5,428 nt of DNA, taken from an uncultured Sutterella sp. (GTDB lineage Bacteria > Pseudomonadota > Gammaproteobacteria > Burkholderiales > Burkholderiaceae_F). The notes under the pieces were generated by a model that was given only the letters and a program-made list of their open reading frames with translations, was not told the DNA's origin and did not search any database. Positions 1 through 5,428 of the stretch are shown piece by piece. Made by a program: the position numbers and the translations under genes. The DNA is taken from NCBI GenBank assembly GCA_900770335.1, contig CAAGKD010000034.1:1-5428 (forward strand), in the 5' to 3' direction. The first letter of the stretch is position 1, and every line of letters begins with the position of its first letter.

Positions 1-117
1 GCCGCCGAGTCCGTGATCGACAAGATGGCCCGCAAGGGCGTGCTCCACGGCAACGCCGCCGCCCGCCACAAGAGCCGCCTCTCCGCCGAGATCAAGGCGA
101 TGGCTGCCGCCGCCTGA
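1..117 (+). CDS. rpsT: 30S ribosomal protein S20, C-terminal part (5' end outside window)
   Basis: Frame 1 is open from the first base to a TGA at 115-117 and gives the last 38 residues of a small basic protein. The segments SVIDKMARKGVLHGNAAARH and KSRLSAEIKA match the conserved C-terminal helix of bacterial S20, whose usual form is close to VIDxxxxKGxIHxNxAARxKSRL. S20 is a primary 16S rRNA-binding protein of the 30S subunit and is normally about 85-90 residues, so a little over half the gene lies to the left of the window. The short Ala-rich tail after the last conserved residues is ordinary variation. It is the only + strand gene here and is followed by its own intrinsic terminator at 193-222. 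Identification is firm. Its start and promoter cannot be seen. Confidence 0.95.
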   Translation, partial: AAESVIDKMARKGVLHGNAAARHKSRLSAEIKAMAAAA

Positions 118-192
118 TTGGGCGAGCAAAAGCTCCAGAAGCACTCCTGAAAAGCGCCGTTCCCTCAGGCGGCGCAAACAGGCGTCGATCCG

Positions 193-222
193 AAAGCCCG
201 GTCCGGAATGGCCGGGCTTTTT
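193..222 (+). terminator. Rho-independent terminator of rpsT
   Basis: A perfect 9-bp stem, AAAGCCCGG (193-201) with CCGGGCTTT (212-220), encloses a 10-nt loop that can add one or two more pairs. It runs directly into five T's at 218-222. It lies 75 nt after the rpsT stop codon and on the correct strand. Read on the - strand it has only three T's after the stem, so it might act weakly on transcripts arriving from trhA about 200 nt away. Confidence 0.88.
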
Positions 223-419
223 GCTGTCCGCGCCTCCAACTTTCTTCGCCGGAGAGGGGCCCTCACTCGGCGCTTCCTCTCGATCGGGACGGATCAGAAC
301 GGCGCATCCCGGCTCGAAGCGGCCGACGACATCGAGGGAATCGACGCGCTCAGGCTCCTTAACGAGGAGATCCGGCAGGCAGGCCGAGCGCTGTTTCGAG
401 AGGCCTTAGCGCAAGCTTC
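223..419. other. Intergenic region between convergent rpsT and trhA; possible small ORF remnant
   Basis: No recognisable gene lies here. One + strand frame is open from an ATG at 208 to a stop at 454-456 (82 codons). Its central part, about 301-410, looks coding-like: an acidic, amphipathic stretch with segments such as EAADDIEGIDALRLLNEEI, and third positions that are mostly G or C. Against a real gene, its only ATG sits inside the right arm of the rpsT terminator, no Shine-Dalgarno sequence precedes it, its first 30 codons look non-coding, and its end overlaps the trhA 3' end in antisense. I do not recognise the product. It could be a decayed gene fragment or chance. No convincing - strand terminator for trhA was seen. 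Confidence 0.3.
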
Positions 420-1172
420 TCACGCAACCACGCCCGCAGCCTCCGGGATCACGTAGAGCAGCACCGCGAGGAACTGCAGCGTCGTTCCGGCGAGCACGAA
501 CACGTGCCAGACGGCGTGGTTGTAGGGGAGCTTCTCCCAGAGGTAGAAGATCACGCCCACCGAGTAGGTGAGGCCGCCTGCGGCAAGGAGCCACAGGCCC
601 CCCGTCGAGAGGCTCTCGATCAGGGGCTTCATCACGAAGACGATGCACCAGCCCAGGCCAAGATAGAGCGCGCAGTTGAGCCAGTCGGCAGCCTTGAGGA
701 GCACGGGCTGCAGGATCGCTCCCGCGAGGGCGATCGCCCAGACGATCGCGCAGAGGATCTCTCCGGTGGCTCCGCCCAGGGTGATGAGGCAGAAGGGCGT
801 GTAGCTCCCGGCGATCAGGATGTAGATGGCGCTGTGGTCGAGCACCTGCAGAACCGCCTTCGCGCGGCGGTTCGTGATCGCGTGGTAGAGGGTCGAGACC
901 GTGTAAAGGATGATCATCGCGCAGCCGAAGACGGCGACGCTCGCGATGACGACGGGGCTCGCGTTCTCGCGAACGGAGAAGACGATCATGAGGACGAGCC
1001 CGACGATCGAGAGAATCCCGGCGACGCCGTGCGTGACGGCGTTGGCGATCTCCTCTCCCAGGCTGTAGCCGCCCAAGGCGTCAAGCGCCGTGGCGGCGCG
1101 CGGCCGATCGCCCTTCGTCGGCCGGTTCAGCTCCGCGCGGCCGGCGGCCGCACCCCTCATCCTTTCCCTCAT
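420..1172 (-). CDS. trhA: Hemolysin III / PAQR family seven-helix membrane protein (TrhA/YqfA-like)
   Basis: A 250-residue protein with seven hydrophobic segments, roughly at residues 48-66, 73-93, 109-131, 136-157, 164-185, 190-211 and 220-243. It carries the PAQR signature: an E-x3-N-x2-TH motif at the first helix (41-48), S93-x3-H97 (STLYH), LDHSAIYILIAGSYTP at 111-126 with Asp112, and H219-x3-H223 (HAVWH) in the last helix. In this superfamily these Ser, Asp and His residues form a membrane-embedded metal site, so the site looks intact. Known members include YqfA/TrhA, tied to membrane homeostasis; the name hemolysin III is historical and does not imply a toxin. The first 35 residues are a polar, basic cytoplasmic lead. 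The ATG at 1172 has AGAGG seven bases upstream; a second ATG at 1160 (Met5) has GAGGG five bases upstream, and either may be used. Family assignment is firm; cellular role is inferred. Confidence 0.92.
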   Translation of the reverse strand: MRERMRGAAAGRAELNRPTKGDRPRAATALDALGGYSLGEEIANAVTHGVAGILSIVGLVLMIVFSVRENASPVVIASVAVFGCAMIILYTVSTLYHAITNRRAKAVLQVLDHSAIYILIAGSYTPFCLITLGGATGEILCAIVWAIALAGAILQPVLLKAADWLNCALYLGLGWCIVFVMKPLIESLSTGGLWLLAAGGLTYSVGVIFYLWEKLPYNHAVWHVFVLAGTTLQFLAVLLYVIPEAAGVVA

Positions 1173-1218
1173 GTCTGCGCCTCTTCACGGACGATGCCGG
1201 AGGGGCCCTGCGAACGGG

Positions 1219-1240
1219 CCTCATCCAAATGTCGATGAGG
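1219..1240 (-). other. Small hairpin in the region upstream of trhA
   Basis: A perfect 7-bp inverted repeat, CCTCATC (1219-1225) and GATGAGG (1234-1240), encloses an 8-nt loop. It lies about 47 nt upstream of the trhA start. A second 5-bp stem, GGCCC (1204-1208) with GGGCC (1216-1220), shares two bases with it, so the two cannot form fully at the same time. Neither is followed by a T run, so they are not terminators. They may be leader structure or chance. Confidence 0.3.
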
Positions 1241-1316
1241 GTCATTCTCAGCCTGCGCTGATCACCTGCCTAAGCCGGAGATAGGGGTTAACCCCTATTT
1301 GCACACTCCAAATGTC
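1224..1316. repeat. 10-bp direct repeat TCCAAATGTC flanking the palindrome on one side
   Basis: TCCAAATGTC occurs at 1224-1233 and again at 1307-1316, in the same orientation, 83 bp apart start to start. This is close to eight helical turns. Both copies are in the non-coding gap upstream of trhA; the palindrome at 1281-1298 lies between them, nearer the second copy. The first copy overlaps the loop of the hairpin at 1219-1240. The repeat may be a paired protein-binding site or chance. Confidence 0.35.
1281..1298. promoter_or_regulatory. 18-bp perfect palindrome, candidate operator upstream of trhA
   Basis: ATAGGGGTTAACCCCTAT is identical to its own reverse complement over all 18 bases. It lies 109 bp upstream of the trhA start and 65 bp past the murB stop. 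As RNA it could form a 7-bp stem with a TTAA loop, but on the - strand it is followed by CTCC rather than T's, so it is a poor terminator for murB. An operator for a dimeric regulator is the better reading. Which regulator is unknown, and no clear -35/-10 pair was found around it. Confidence 0.45.
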
Positions 1317-1362
1317 AGCGGTTGTTGCGGCTGCGGGAGCCCGGGGACGGCGAAGCGGCGCT

Positions 1363-2439
1363 TCAGCCCTGCGATTCGGGCTCGATGCCGGCGAGCGCGT
1401 CCCAGTCCGCCCAGTCGCCACCGAGGAGCACGGGCTCGGGCTCGAGCGCGACGCCGAAGCGCCGCTCGACGCGAAGGGCGATCGCGCGCGAGAGCCGCAG
1501 GACGTCCCGGGCCGAGGCGCCGCCGTTGTTGACGAGCACGAGCGCATGTTGGGGCCACACGCCCGCGCCCCCTTCGCTCGCGCGGGCCATGCCCGCGGCC
1601 TCGATGAGCCAGCCCGCGGCGAGCTTGGCTCGCCCCCCGGCGAGGGGGGAGGACACGAGGCTCGGATGGAGCGTCACGATCTCGCGGGCCTTGATCTTCG
1701 TGACGACGGGGTTCTTGAAGAACGACCCGGCGCTGCCCGTTCGGGCGGGATCGGGAAGCTTGGCCGCCCGGATCTCGCGCACGGCCGACTCCACCTCGGA
1801 GGGGCTGACAGTCGCAGGATCGCGCCCGGAAAAGCGCGCAGCGAGCCCCTTGTAGCCGAGGGACGCGCCCGCTCCGCGCGCGAGCTCGAAGGTCGCCTCA
1901 AGGATCACGAGGCGCCGCCCCGCGGGGCGCTTGAAGAGGCTCGTGCGGTACCCGAAGTCGCAGCCCTCGGTGTCAATCGTGCGCACCTCGCGGCTCTCCG
2001 GATCCCAGACGCGGACCGCAGCGACCCGCTCGGCGAGCTCGACGCCGTAGGCGCCGGCGTTCTGCACGACCGCTCCGCCGACGGACCCCGGAATCGCGGC
2101 GAGGTTCTCGAGGCCCGAGAGTCCCTCGGCGACGCTTCGCCTCACGACGTCGTCCAGGCGCTCCGCGGCGCCGGCCGTGAGAAGCGTCCTGCCGTCGGGC
2201 CGCGCCTCGAGGCGCACGCCCCGGAAGGCGGGGACAAGGACGAGCCCGGGCACGCGCTCGAGGGCGATGGTGTTCGAACCCCCGCCGAGGATCGAAACCC
2301 TCCAGCCGCGGCGCGCGGCCTCGTCATGAGCCTCGCCGAGCGCCTCGGGGCTGCTCGCCTCGGCCCAGGCCTCGGCCTTGGCGGAGAGGCCGAAGGTCGT
2401 CATGCCGTCAAGCGATTTGTTCTCTTCGATCTCAATCAT
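1363..2439 (-). CDS. murB: UDP-N-acetylenolpyruvoylglucosamine reductase (type I MurB)
   Basis: A 358-residue FAD-dependent enzyme that reduces UDP-GlcNAc-enolpyruvate with NADPH to UDP-MurNAc, the second committed step of peptidoglycan synthesis in the cytoplasm. The N-terminal FAD domain shows LGGGSN (51-56), GLENLAAIPGSVGG (109-122) and QNAGAYGVEL (126-135). The substrate domain shows FGYRTSLFK (162-170), LPDP (228-231), GSAGSFFKNPVV (235-246), KLAAGWLI (272-279) and LEPE (332-335). By alignment from memory with E. coli MurB, Arg165, Ser239 and Glu335 match the catalytic Arg159, Ser229 and Glu325, so the enzyme looks active. The YGVEL and Tyr196 regions make it type I. The ATG at 2439 is chosen because GGAG sits seven bases before it and the family usually starts just ahead of an N-x-SL-x(n)-TFG motif (here NKSL, TTFG). 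A longer reading from TTG at 2505 would add a 22-residue Ala-rich, unconserved lead. Confidence 0.96.
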   Translation of the reverse strand: MIEIEENKSLDGMTTFGLSAKAEAWAEASSPEALGEAHDEAARRGWRVSILGGGSNTIALERVPGLVLVPAFRGVRLEARPDGRTLLTAGAAERLDDVVRRSVAEGLSGLENLAAIPGSVGGAVVQNAGAYGVELAERVAAVRVWDPESREVRTIDTEGCDFGYRTSLFKRPAGRRLVILEATFELARGAGASLGYKGLAARFSGRDPATVSPSEVESAVREIRAAKLPDPARTGSAGSFFKNPVVTKIKAREIVTLHPSLVSSPLAGGRAKLAAGWLIEAAGMARASEGGAGVWPQHALVLVNNGGASARDVLRLSRAIALRVERRFGVALEPEPVLLGGDWADWDALAGIEPESQG

Positions 2440-2446
2440 GGGAGTG

Positions 2447-2450
2447 CTCC
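2447..2450 (-). promoter_or_regulatory. Ribosome binding site fixing the murB start
   Basis: GGAG on the - strand lies seven bases upstream of the ATG at 2439. The competing in-frame TTG at 2505 has no comparable purine-rich element, so this site supports the shorter MurB. Confidence 0.6.
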
Positions 2451-2504
2451 GCGCCGGTCGGGCGCTCAAGGCTGCTGCCGCAGCGTTTGGATGGGAATCG
2501 TTCA

Positions 2505-2533
2505 ATTGTCGCGCCGGGATGCGCTGATGAAAA
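2505..2533 (-). promoter_or_regulatory. Candidate sigma-70-type promoter for murB
   Basis: On the - strand TTTTCA (2528-2533; four of six matches to TTGACA) is followed by a 17-bp spacer and GACAAT (2505-2510; four of six matches to TATAAT). It sits just after the dxs terminator and would give a leader of about 60 nt before the murB ATG. The location is apt, but the boxes are only moderate matches. Confidence 0.35.
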
Positions 2534-2541
2534 GGAGTCTC

Positions 2542-2570
2542 AAGAAAAGGGCGGCCTCTCCGGGCCGCCC
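2542..2570 (-). terminator. Rho-independent terminator of dxs
   Basis: Reading the - strand, GGGCGGCC (2570-2563) pairs perfectly with GGCCGCCC (2556-2549) around a 6-nt loop. TTTTCTT follows directly (2548-2542). The 8-bp stem is all G-C. It begins 21 nt after the dxs stop codon and separates the ispA-dxs unit from murB. On the + strand no T run follows it. Confidence 0.9.
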
Positions 2571-2591
2571 CTGCGATCGATCGGCCTCTTC

Positions 2592-4520
2592 TCAGGCGCG
2601 CTCGATCTCTGCGAGCCGCTCGCGGACCTTCGCCTCGATCGCCTCGGGCGTAAGGCCGATCTTCTCAAAGATCTCCTCGTGCGTGCCCTGCTCGATGAAC
2701 TCGTCGGGAATGCCGAAGCGCAGGACGGGACGGCTGACGCCAGCGTCCGCGAGCGCCTCCATCACCGCGTCGCCCGCGCCCCCCATGAGGGCGCCCTCCT
2801 CGGCCGTGACGAGAAGCGCGTGGCTGCGCGCGGCCTTGAGAACCGCCTCCACGTCAAGGGGCTTGACGAAGCGCATGTCGATGAGGGTGCCGCCCAGGGA
2901 TTCAGCCGCGGGCCGCAGGACCTCGAGCATGGGCCCGAAGGCGAGGAAGGCGACGCGCGCGCCCTCCCTCACCGTCTTCGAGACTCCGACGGGAATCGTC
3001 TCGAAATCCTCGCCCGGATCCGCTCCGGGGCCCCTGCCGCGCGGGTAGCGCACGGCCGCGGGCGTGTCCATCGCGTAGGCGGTGTTGAGCATCAGGCGCG
3101 TCTCGCGCTCGTCCGAGGGCGTCATGACGGTCATGTTCGGAACGCTCCGGAGCTCGACGATGTCGAAGACCCCCTGGTGCGTCGCGCCGTCCGCGCCCAC
3201 GATGCCGCCGCGGTCGATCGCGAACATCACGGGAAGGTTCTGCAGGGCCACGTCGTGGATGAGCTGGTCGAGCGCGCGCTGCAGGAAGGTCGAGTAGATC
3301 GCGACGACGGGCTTCATGCCGCCGCAGGCGAGGCCCGCGGCGTAGGTCACCGCGTGCTGCTCGGCGATCGCGACGTCGCGGTAGCGCTCAGGGAAGCGCC
3401 GGTTGAACTCGACGAGTCCCGAGCCCTCGCGCATCGCCGGCGTGATGCCGTAGAGGCGCTCGTCGCGCGCGGCCATGTCGCAGATCCAGCGCCCGAAGAC
3501 CTGGGTGTAGGTGGGCCTGCCCGGGGCGCTCTTCACGATCCCGCGGGCGCAATCAAAGGGCGAGACGCCGTGGTAGAGCGTCGGATCGGCCTCGGCCGGG
3601 GCGTAGCCCTTTCCCTTCATCGTCGCGACGTGAAGGACGATCGGGCGGTCGAGCTGCCGGAGGTTCTTGAGAACTTCGACGAGCGCGCCGACGTCATGCC
3701 CGTCGACGGGCCCGTAGTAGTTGAAGTCAAAGCACGAGAAGAGCGCGGACTGGGGCGAAAGGAACCCGATCGTCTGCCGCTCGGCGAGCTTGGCGACCTC
3801 CCAGAGGCGCGGGATGGGCTTCATCATGCGCTTGCTCATCTCTCGGGCGCTGTTGAAGGCTTTCGTCGAGACGATGCGCGCGAGGTGCTTGGAGAGGGCC
3901 CCCACGGGGGGCGAGATCGAGCAGTCGTTGTCGTTGAGGATGATGAGGAGCTTCACGCCCTGCTTCCAGACGCCCGCGTCATTCAAGGCCTCGATCGCCA
4001 TGCCGCCCGTGAGCGCCCCGTCGCCGATCACGGCGATCGACCAGCGGTCCTCGCCGCGGATGTGATCCGCAACGGCCATGCCGAGGGCCGCCGAGATCGA
4101 GGTCGAGCTGTGGGCGGTGCCGAAGGCGTCGAAGGGCGACTCGCTTCGCTTGGGAAATCCGGAGATCCCGTGGAGCTTTCTCAGGCCCTCCATGCGGTCC
4201 TTGCGGCCCGTGAGGATCTTGTGCGCGTACGCCTGGTGGCCCACGTCCCAGATGATTCGGTCCCGGGGGGTGTCGAAGACGTAGTGCAGCGCAATGGCGA
4301 GCTCCACCGCCCCGAGCGAGCTCGAGAGGTGCCCGCCCGTCTTCGCGACCGATCGCACCATGAAGTGCCGCAGCTCGCGCGCGAGCTCGGGGAGCTCGTC
4401 CTCGCCGAGCTTCCTCAAGTCCTCGACCCCGTTGACGGCGTCAAGGAGCGGGCGGTCCATCGGAGCGCCGTAGTCAATCTCGTCCTGCGCGGACGATCCG
4501 TGGGAGTGGCTGGTCGTCAT
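2592..4520 (-). CDS. dxs: 1-deoxy-D-xylulose-5-phosphate synthase
   Basis: A 642-residue thiamine-diphosphate enzyme that condenses pyruvate and glyceraldehyde 3-phosphate to DXP, the entry step of the MEP isoprenoid pathway and a precursor for thiamine and pyridoxal. The N-terminal domain has TGGHLSSSLG (61-70) with the catalytic His64 (E. coli His49), WDVGHQAYAHKILTGR (91-106), GTAHSSTSISAALGMA (134-149), and the cofactor motif GDG (166-168) leading to NDND (196-199). YYGPVDGHD (268-276) and His317 follow. In the central domain are AIAEQHAVTYAAGLA (384-398) with Glu387 (E. coli Glu370), IYSTFLQRALDQLIHDVALQ (408-427) with Tyr409 and Arg415, DRGGIVGADGATHQG (436-450), and RYPRG (491-495), matching known substrate contacts. 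The C-terminal domain carries DMRFVKPLD and EEGALMGGAG. The N terminus is about 15 residues longer than in E. coli. AGGA lies 10 bases before the chosen ATG; Met21 is a possible later start. It lies 58 bp after ispA, probably co-transcribed. Confidence 0.97.
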   Translation of the reverse strand: MTTSHSHGSSAQDEIDYGAPMDRPLLDAVNGVEDLRKLGEDELPELARELRHFMVRSVAKTGGHLSSSLGAVELAIALHYVFDTPRDRIIWDVGHQAYAHKILTGRKDRMEGLRKLHGISGFPKRSESPFDAFGTAHSSTSISAALGMAVADHIRGEDRWSIAVIGDGALTGGMAIEALNDAGVWKQGVKLLIILNDNDCSISPPVGALSKHLARIVSTKAFNSAREMSKRMMKPIPRLWEVAKLAERQTIGFLSPQSALFSCFDFNYYGPVDGHDVGALVEVLKNLRQLDRPIVLHVATMKGKGYAPAEADPTLYHGVSPFDCARGIVKSAPGRPTYTQVFGRWICDMAARDERLYGITPAMREGSGLVEFNRRFPERYRDVAIAEQHAVTYAAGLACGGMKPVVAIYSTFLQRALDQLIHDVALQNLPVMFAIDRGGIVGADGATHQGVFDIVELRSVPNMTVMTPSDERETRLMLNTAYAMDTPAAVRYPRGRGPGADPGEDFETIPVGVSKTVREGARVAFLAFGPMLEVLRPAAESLGGTLIDMRFVKPLDVEAVLKAARSHALLVTAEEGALMGGAGDAVMEALADAGVSRPVLRFGIPDEFIEQGTHEEIFEKIGLTPEAIEAKVRERLAEIERA

Positions 4521-4578
4521 TGGTGACTTGTCCTCATGCTCCGGCGCTGCGGCCGGAGGCCGTGTTCTTCTTCGCCCG

Positions 4579-5428
4579 TCAGTGCGTGCGGTGAATGACG
4601 TAGGCGGCGATCTCGCGCAGGCGCCGCACGCCCTCGAGGCGATCGGGCGTCATCGCCGCGTCGCTCTCGACGAGGGCGAGGCCCTCAAGCGCCTCGGCCT
4701 CCATGCGCGCGGCGCGCTCGCGGGCCCCGTCGAGCCCGAGGAGCGACACCCACGTGGGCTTGTCGTCCTTCTCGTCCTTGCCGGCGGTCTTGCCGAGCGT
4801 GGCGGTGTCCTGCGTGCAGTCGAGGATGTCGTCGACCACCTGGAAGGCGACGCCCAGGGCGTCGGCGTACCGCACGAGCCCGGCCTTGGCGGGATCGGAG
4901 AGAGCGCCCCACTCGCCCGACTGCGCGCCCATGAGGACGGACCCGGTGATCATGGCGCCCGTCTTCATCGCCTGCATGCGCATGAGCTCGGCTTCGCCCG
5001 GACGGGCGCCCACCATCGCGAGGTCGAGGGCCTGCCCGCCGCACATGCCCCAGACGCCGGCCGCGCGGGCGAGCGTCCGCACAAGAAGCGCCGTCGCCGC
5101 TGCGGGCACCTCCGGATGCGAGATGACCGCGAAGGCCTCGGCCTGCAGGGCGTCGCCCGCGAGCATCGCGAGGGCCTCGCCGTACTGCACGTGGCAGGTC
5201 GGGCGCCCGCGGCGCAGCGTGTCGTTGTCCATCGACGGCATGTCGTCATGAACGAGGCTGTAGCTGTGAATCATCTCGAGCGCGAGGGCCGCACGGTCGA
5301 GGGTCGACGCAGGCGCCCCCGTCACGGCGCCCGCGGCGCAGCAAAGAAGCGGCCGCACGCGCTTGCCGCCCCCGAGGACGGCGTAGCGCATCGCGCCCAC
5401 GAGGCGCTTCGGGCCCGCCGCCATCCCC
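4579..5428 (-). CDS. ispA: Farnesyl diphosphate synthase (bacterial IspA type), 5' end outside window
   Basis: A polyprenyl synthase that joins IPP with DMAPP and then with GPP to give farnesyl diphosphate, precursor of undecaprenyl phosphate, quinone tails and haem O. Counting from the first Met seen (codon 5422-5424), it shows LGGGKRVRP (17-25), the first Asp-rich motif DDMPSMD (60-66) with RRGRPTCH after it, MCGGQALDL (127-135), MKTG (153-156), the second Asp-rich motif QVVDDILD (195-202), and TLGKTAGKDEKDDKPTWVSL. Tyr55, five residues before the first Asp motif, is the aromatic position that favours a C15 product. The family is usually about 295-300 residues and has some 20-25 residues more ahead of the GGKR region, and the frame stays open to the window edge. 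The Met at 5424 is therefore probably internal and the gene is cut off. It is the upstream partner of dxs; xseB commonly precedes it in proteobacteria. Confidence 0.96.
   Translation of the reverse strand, partial: GMAAGPKRLVGAMRYAVLGGGKRVRPLLCCAAGAVTGAPASTLDRAALALEMIHSYSLVHDDMPSMDNDTLRRGRPTCHVQYGEALAMLAGDALQAEAFAVISHPEVPAAATALLVRTLARAAGVWGMCGGQALDLAMVGARPGEAELMRMQAMKTGAMITGSVLMGAQSGEWGALSDPAKAGLVRYADALGVAFQVVDDILDCTQDTATLGKTAGKDEKDDKPTWVSLLGLDGARERAARMEAEALEGLALVESDAAMTPDRLEGVRRLREIAAYVIHRTH

Noticed and set aside
154..175. Hairpin GCGCCG...CGGCGC just after rpsT, considered as a first terminator
   Set aside because: The 6-bp stem has a 10-nt loop and is followed by AAACA rather than T's. 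The terminator at 193-222 is far better.
731..1000. Frequent GCGATCG/CGATCG words, considered as a repeat family or HIP1-like element
   Set aside because: They fall inside coding sequence and follow from common adjacent codons for Ile, Ala, Asp and Arg in a high-GC genome. Spacing is irregular and no longer unit repeats.
504..1238. A 244-codon + strand open frame antisense to trhA
   Set aside because: TrhA on the - strand has seven helices and intact PAQR motifs. The antisense reading is highly charged and repetitive, as expected for the complement of membrane-protein codons.
1281..1298. The palindrome read as a terminator for murB
   Set aside because: On the - strand it is followed by CTCC, with no T run, and it lies 65 nt from the murB stop. 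No + strand gene precedes it that would need a terminator.
1312..3048. A 578-codon + strand open frame antisense to murB and the end of dxs
   Set aside because: It crosses the whole murB gene, the intergenic gap with the dxs terminator, and part of dxs. The composition is a GC-rich shadow and its start lies in the trhA upstream region without a ribosome binding site.
2487..4526. A 679-codon + strand open frame antisense to dxs
   Set aside because: It mirrors dxs almost end to end. Dxs has a full, conserved motif set on the other strand, while the antisense protein is low-complexity, rich in Arg, Asp, Glu, Gly and Ala, and has no recognisable motif. High-GC genes often lack stops in one antisense frame.
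4550..4562. Hairpin CGGCC-GGA-GGCCG between ispA and dxs, considered as a terminator
   Set aside because: The stem is only 5 bp with a 3-nt loop and no T run follows on the - strand, so it does not argue against ispA-dxs co-transcription.
4703..5251. A 182-codon + strand open frame and two - strand frames inside ispA
   Set aside because: All are out-of-frame readings of ispA, whose own frame carries both Asp-rich motifs and the expected family length.

Overview
The window reads as ordinary chromosomal housekeeping DNA from a high-GC Gram-negative bacterium, most likely a betaproteobacterium. The grounds are the proteobacterial ispA-dxs pair, a type I MurB with the enterobacterial-style motif set, the S20 tail, and G/C-ending codons throughout. 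A Burkholderiales or Sutterella-like host is a guess from protein feel only; no search was possible.

Layout from left to right. Positions 1-117 hold the 3' end of rpsT (ribosomal protein S20) on the + strand, followed by a good intrinsic terminator at 193-222. All other genes are on the - strand and converge on rpsT. In their own direction of transcription they are ispA (5' end beyond the right edge), dxs, murB and a hemolysin III/PAQR-type membrane protein (trhA). The rpsT-trhA gap (118-419) contains the terminator and a short coding-like + strand stretch of doubtful status. The trhA-murB gap (1173-1362) carries an 18-bp perfect palindrome, a 10-bp direct repeat and two small hairpins. The dxs-murB gap (2440-2591) carries a strong terminator for dxs and a possible murB promoter. 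The ispA-dxs gap is only 58 bp.

Functionally, ispA and dxs act in isoprenoid synthesis: Dxs makes DXP, the first intermediate of the MEP pathway, and IspA condenses the resulting C5 units to farnesyl diphosphate. That product feeds undecaprenyl phosphate and quinone synthesis. MurB makes UDP-MurNAc for the peptidoglycan precursors later carried by undecaprenyl phosphate, so three of the genes serve the cell envelope, although murB appears to be a separate transcription unit. TrhA is an inner-membrane protein thought to act in membrane homeostasis.

I found no mobile element, CRISPR array, tRNA or defence system, and no evidence of a previously undescribed system. The least explained sequence is the palindrome and repeats upstream of trhA.
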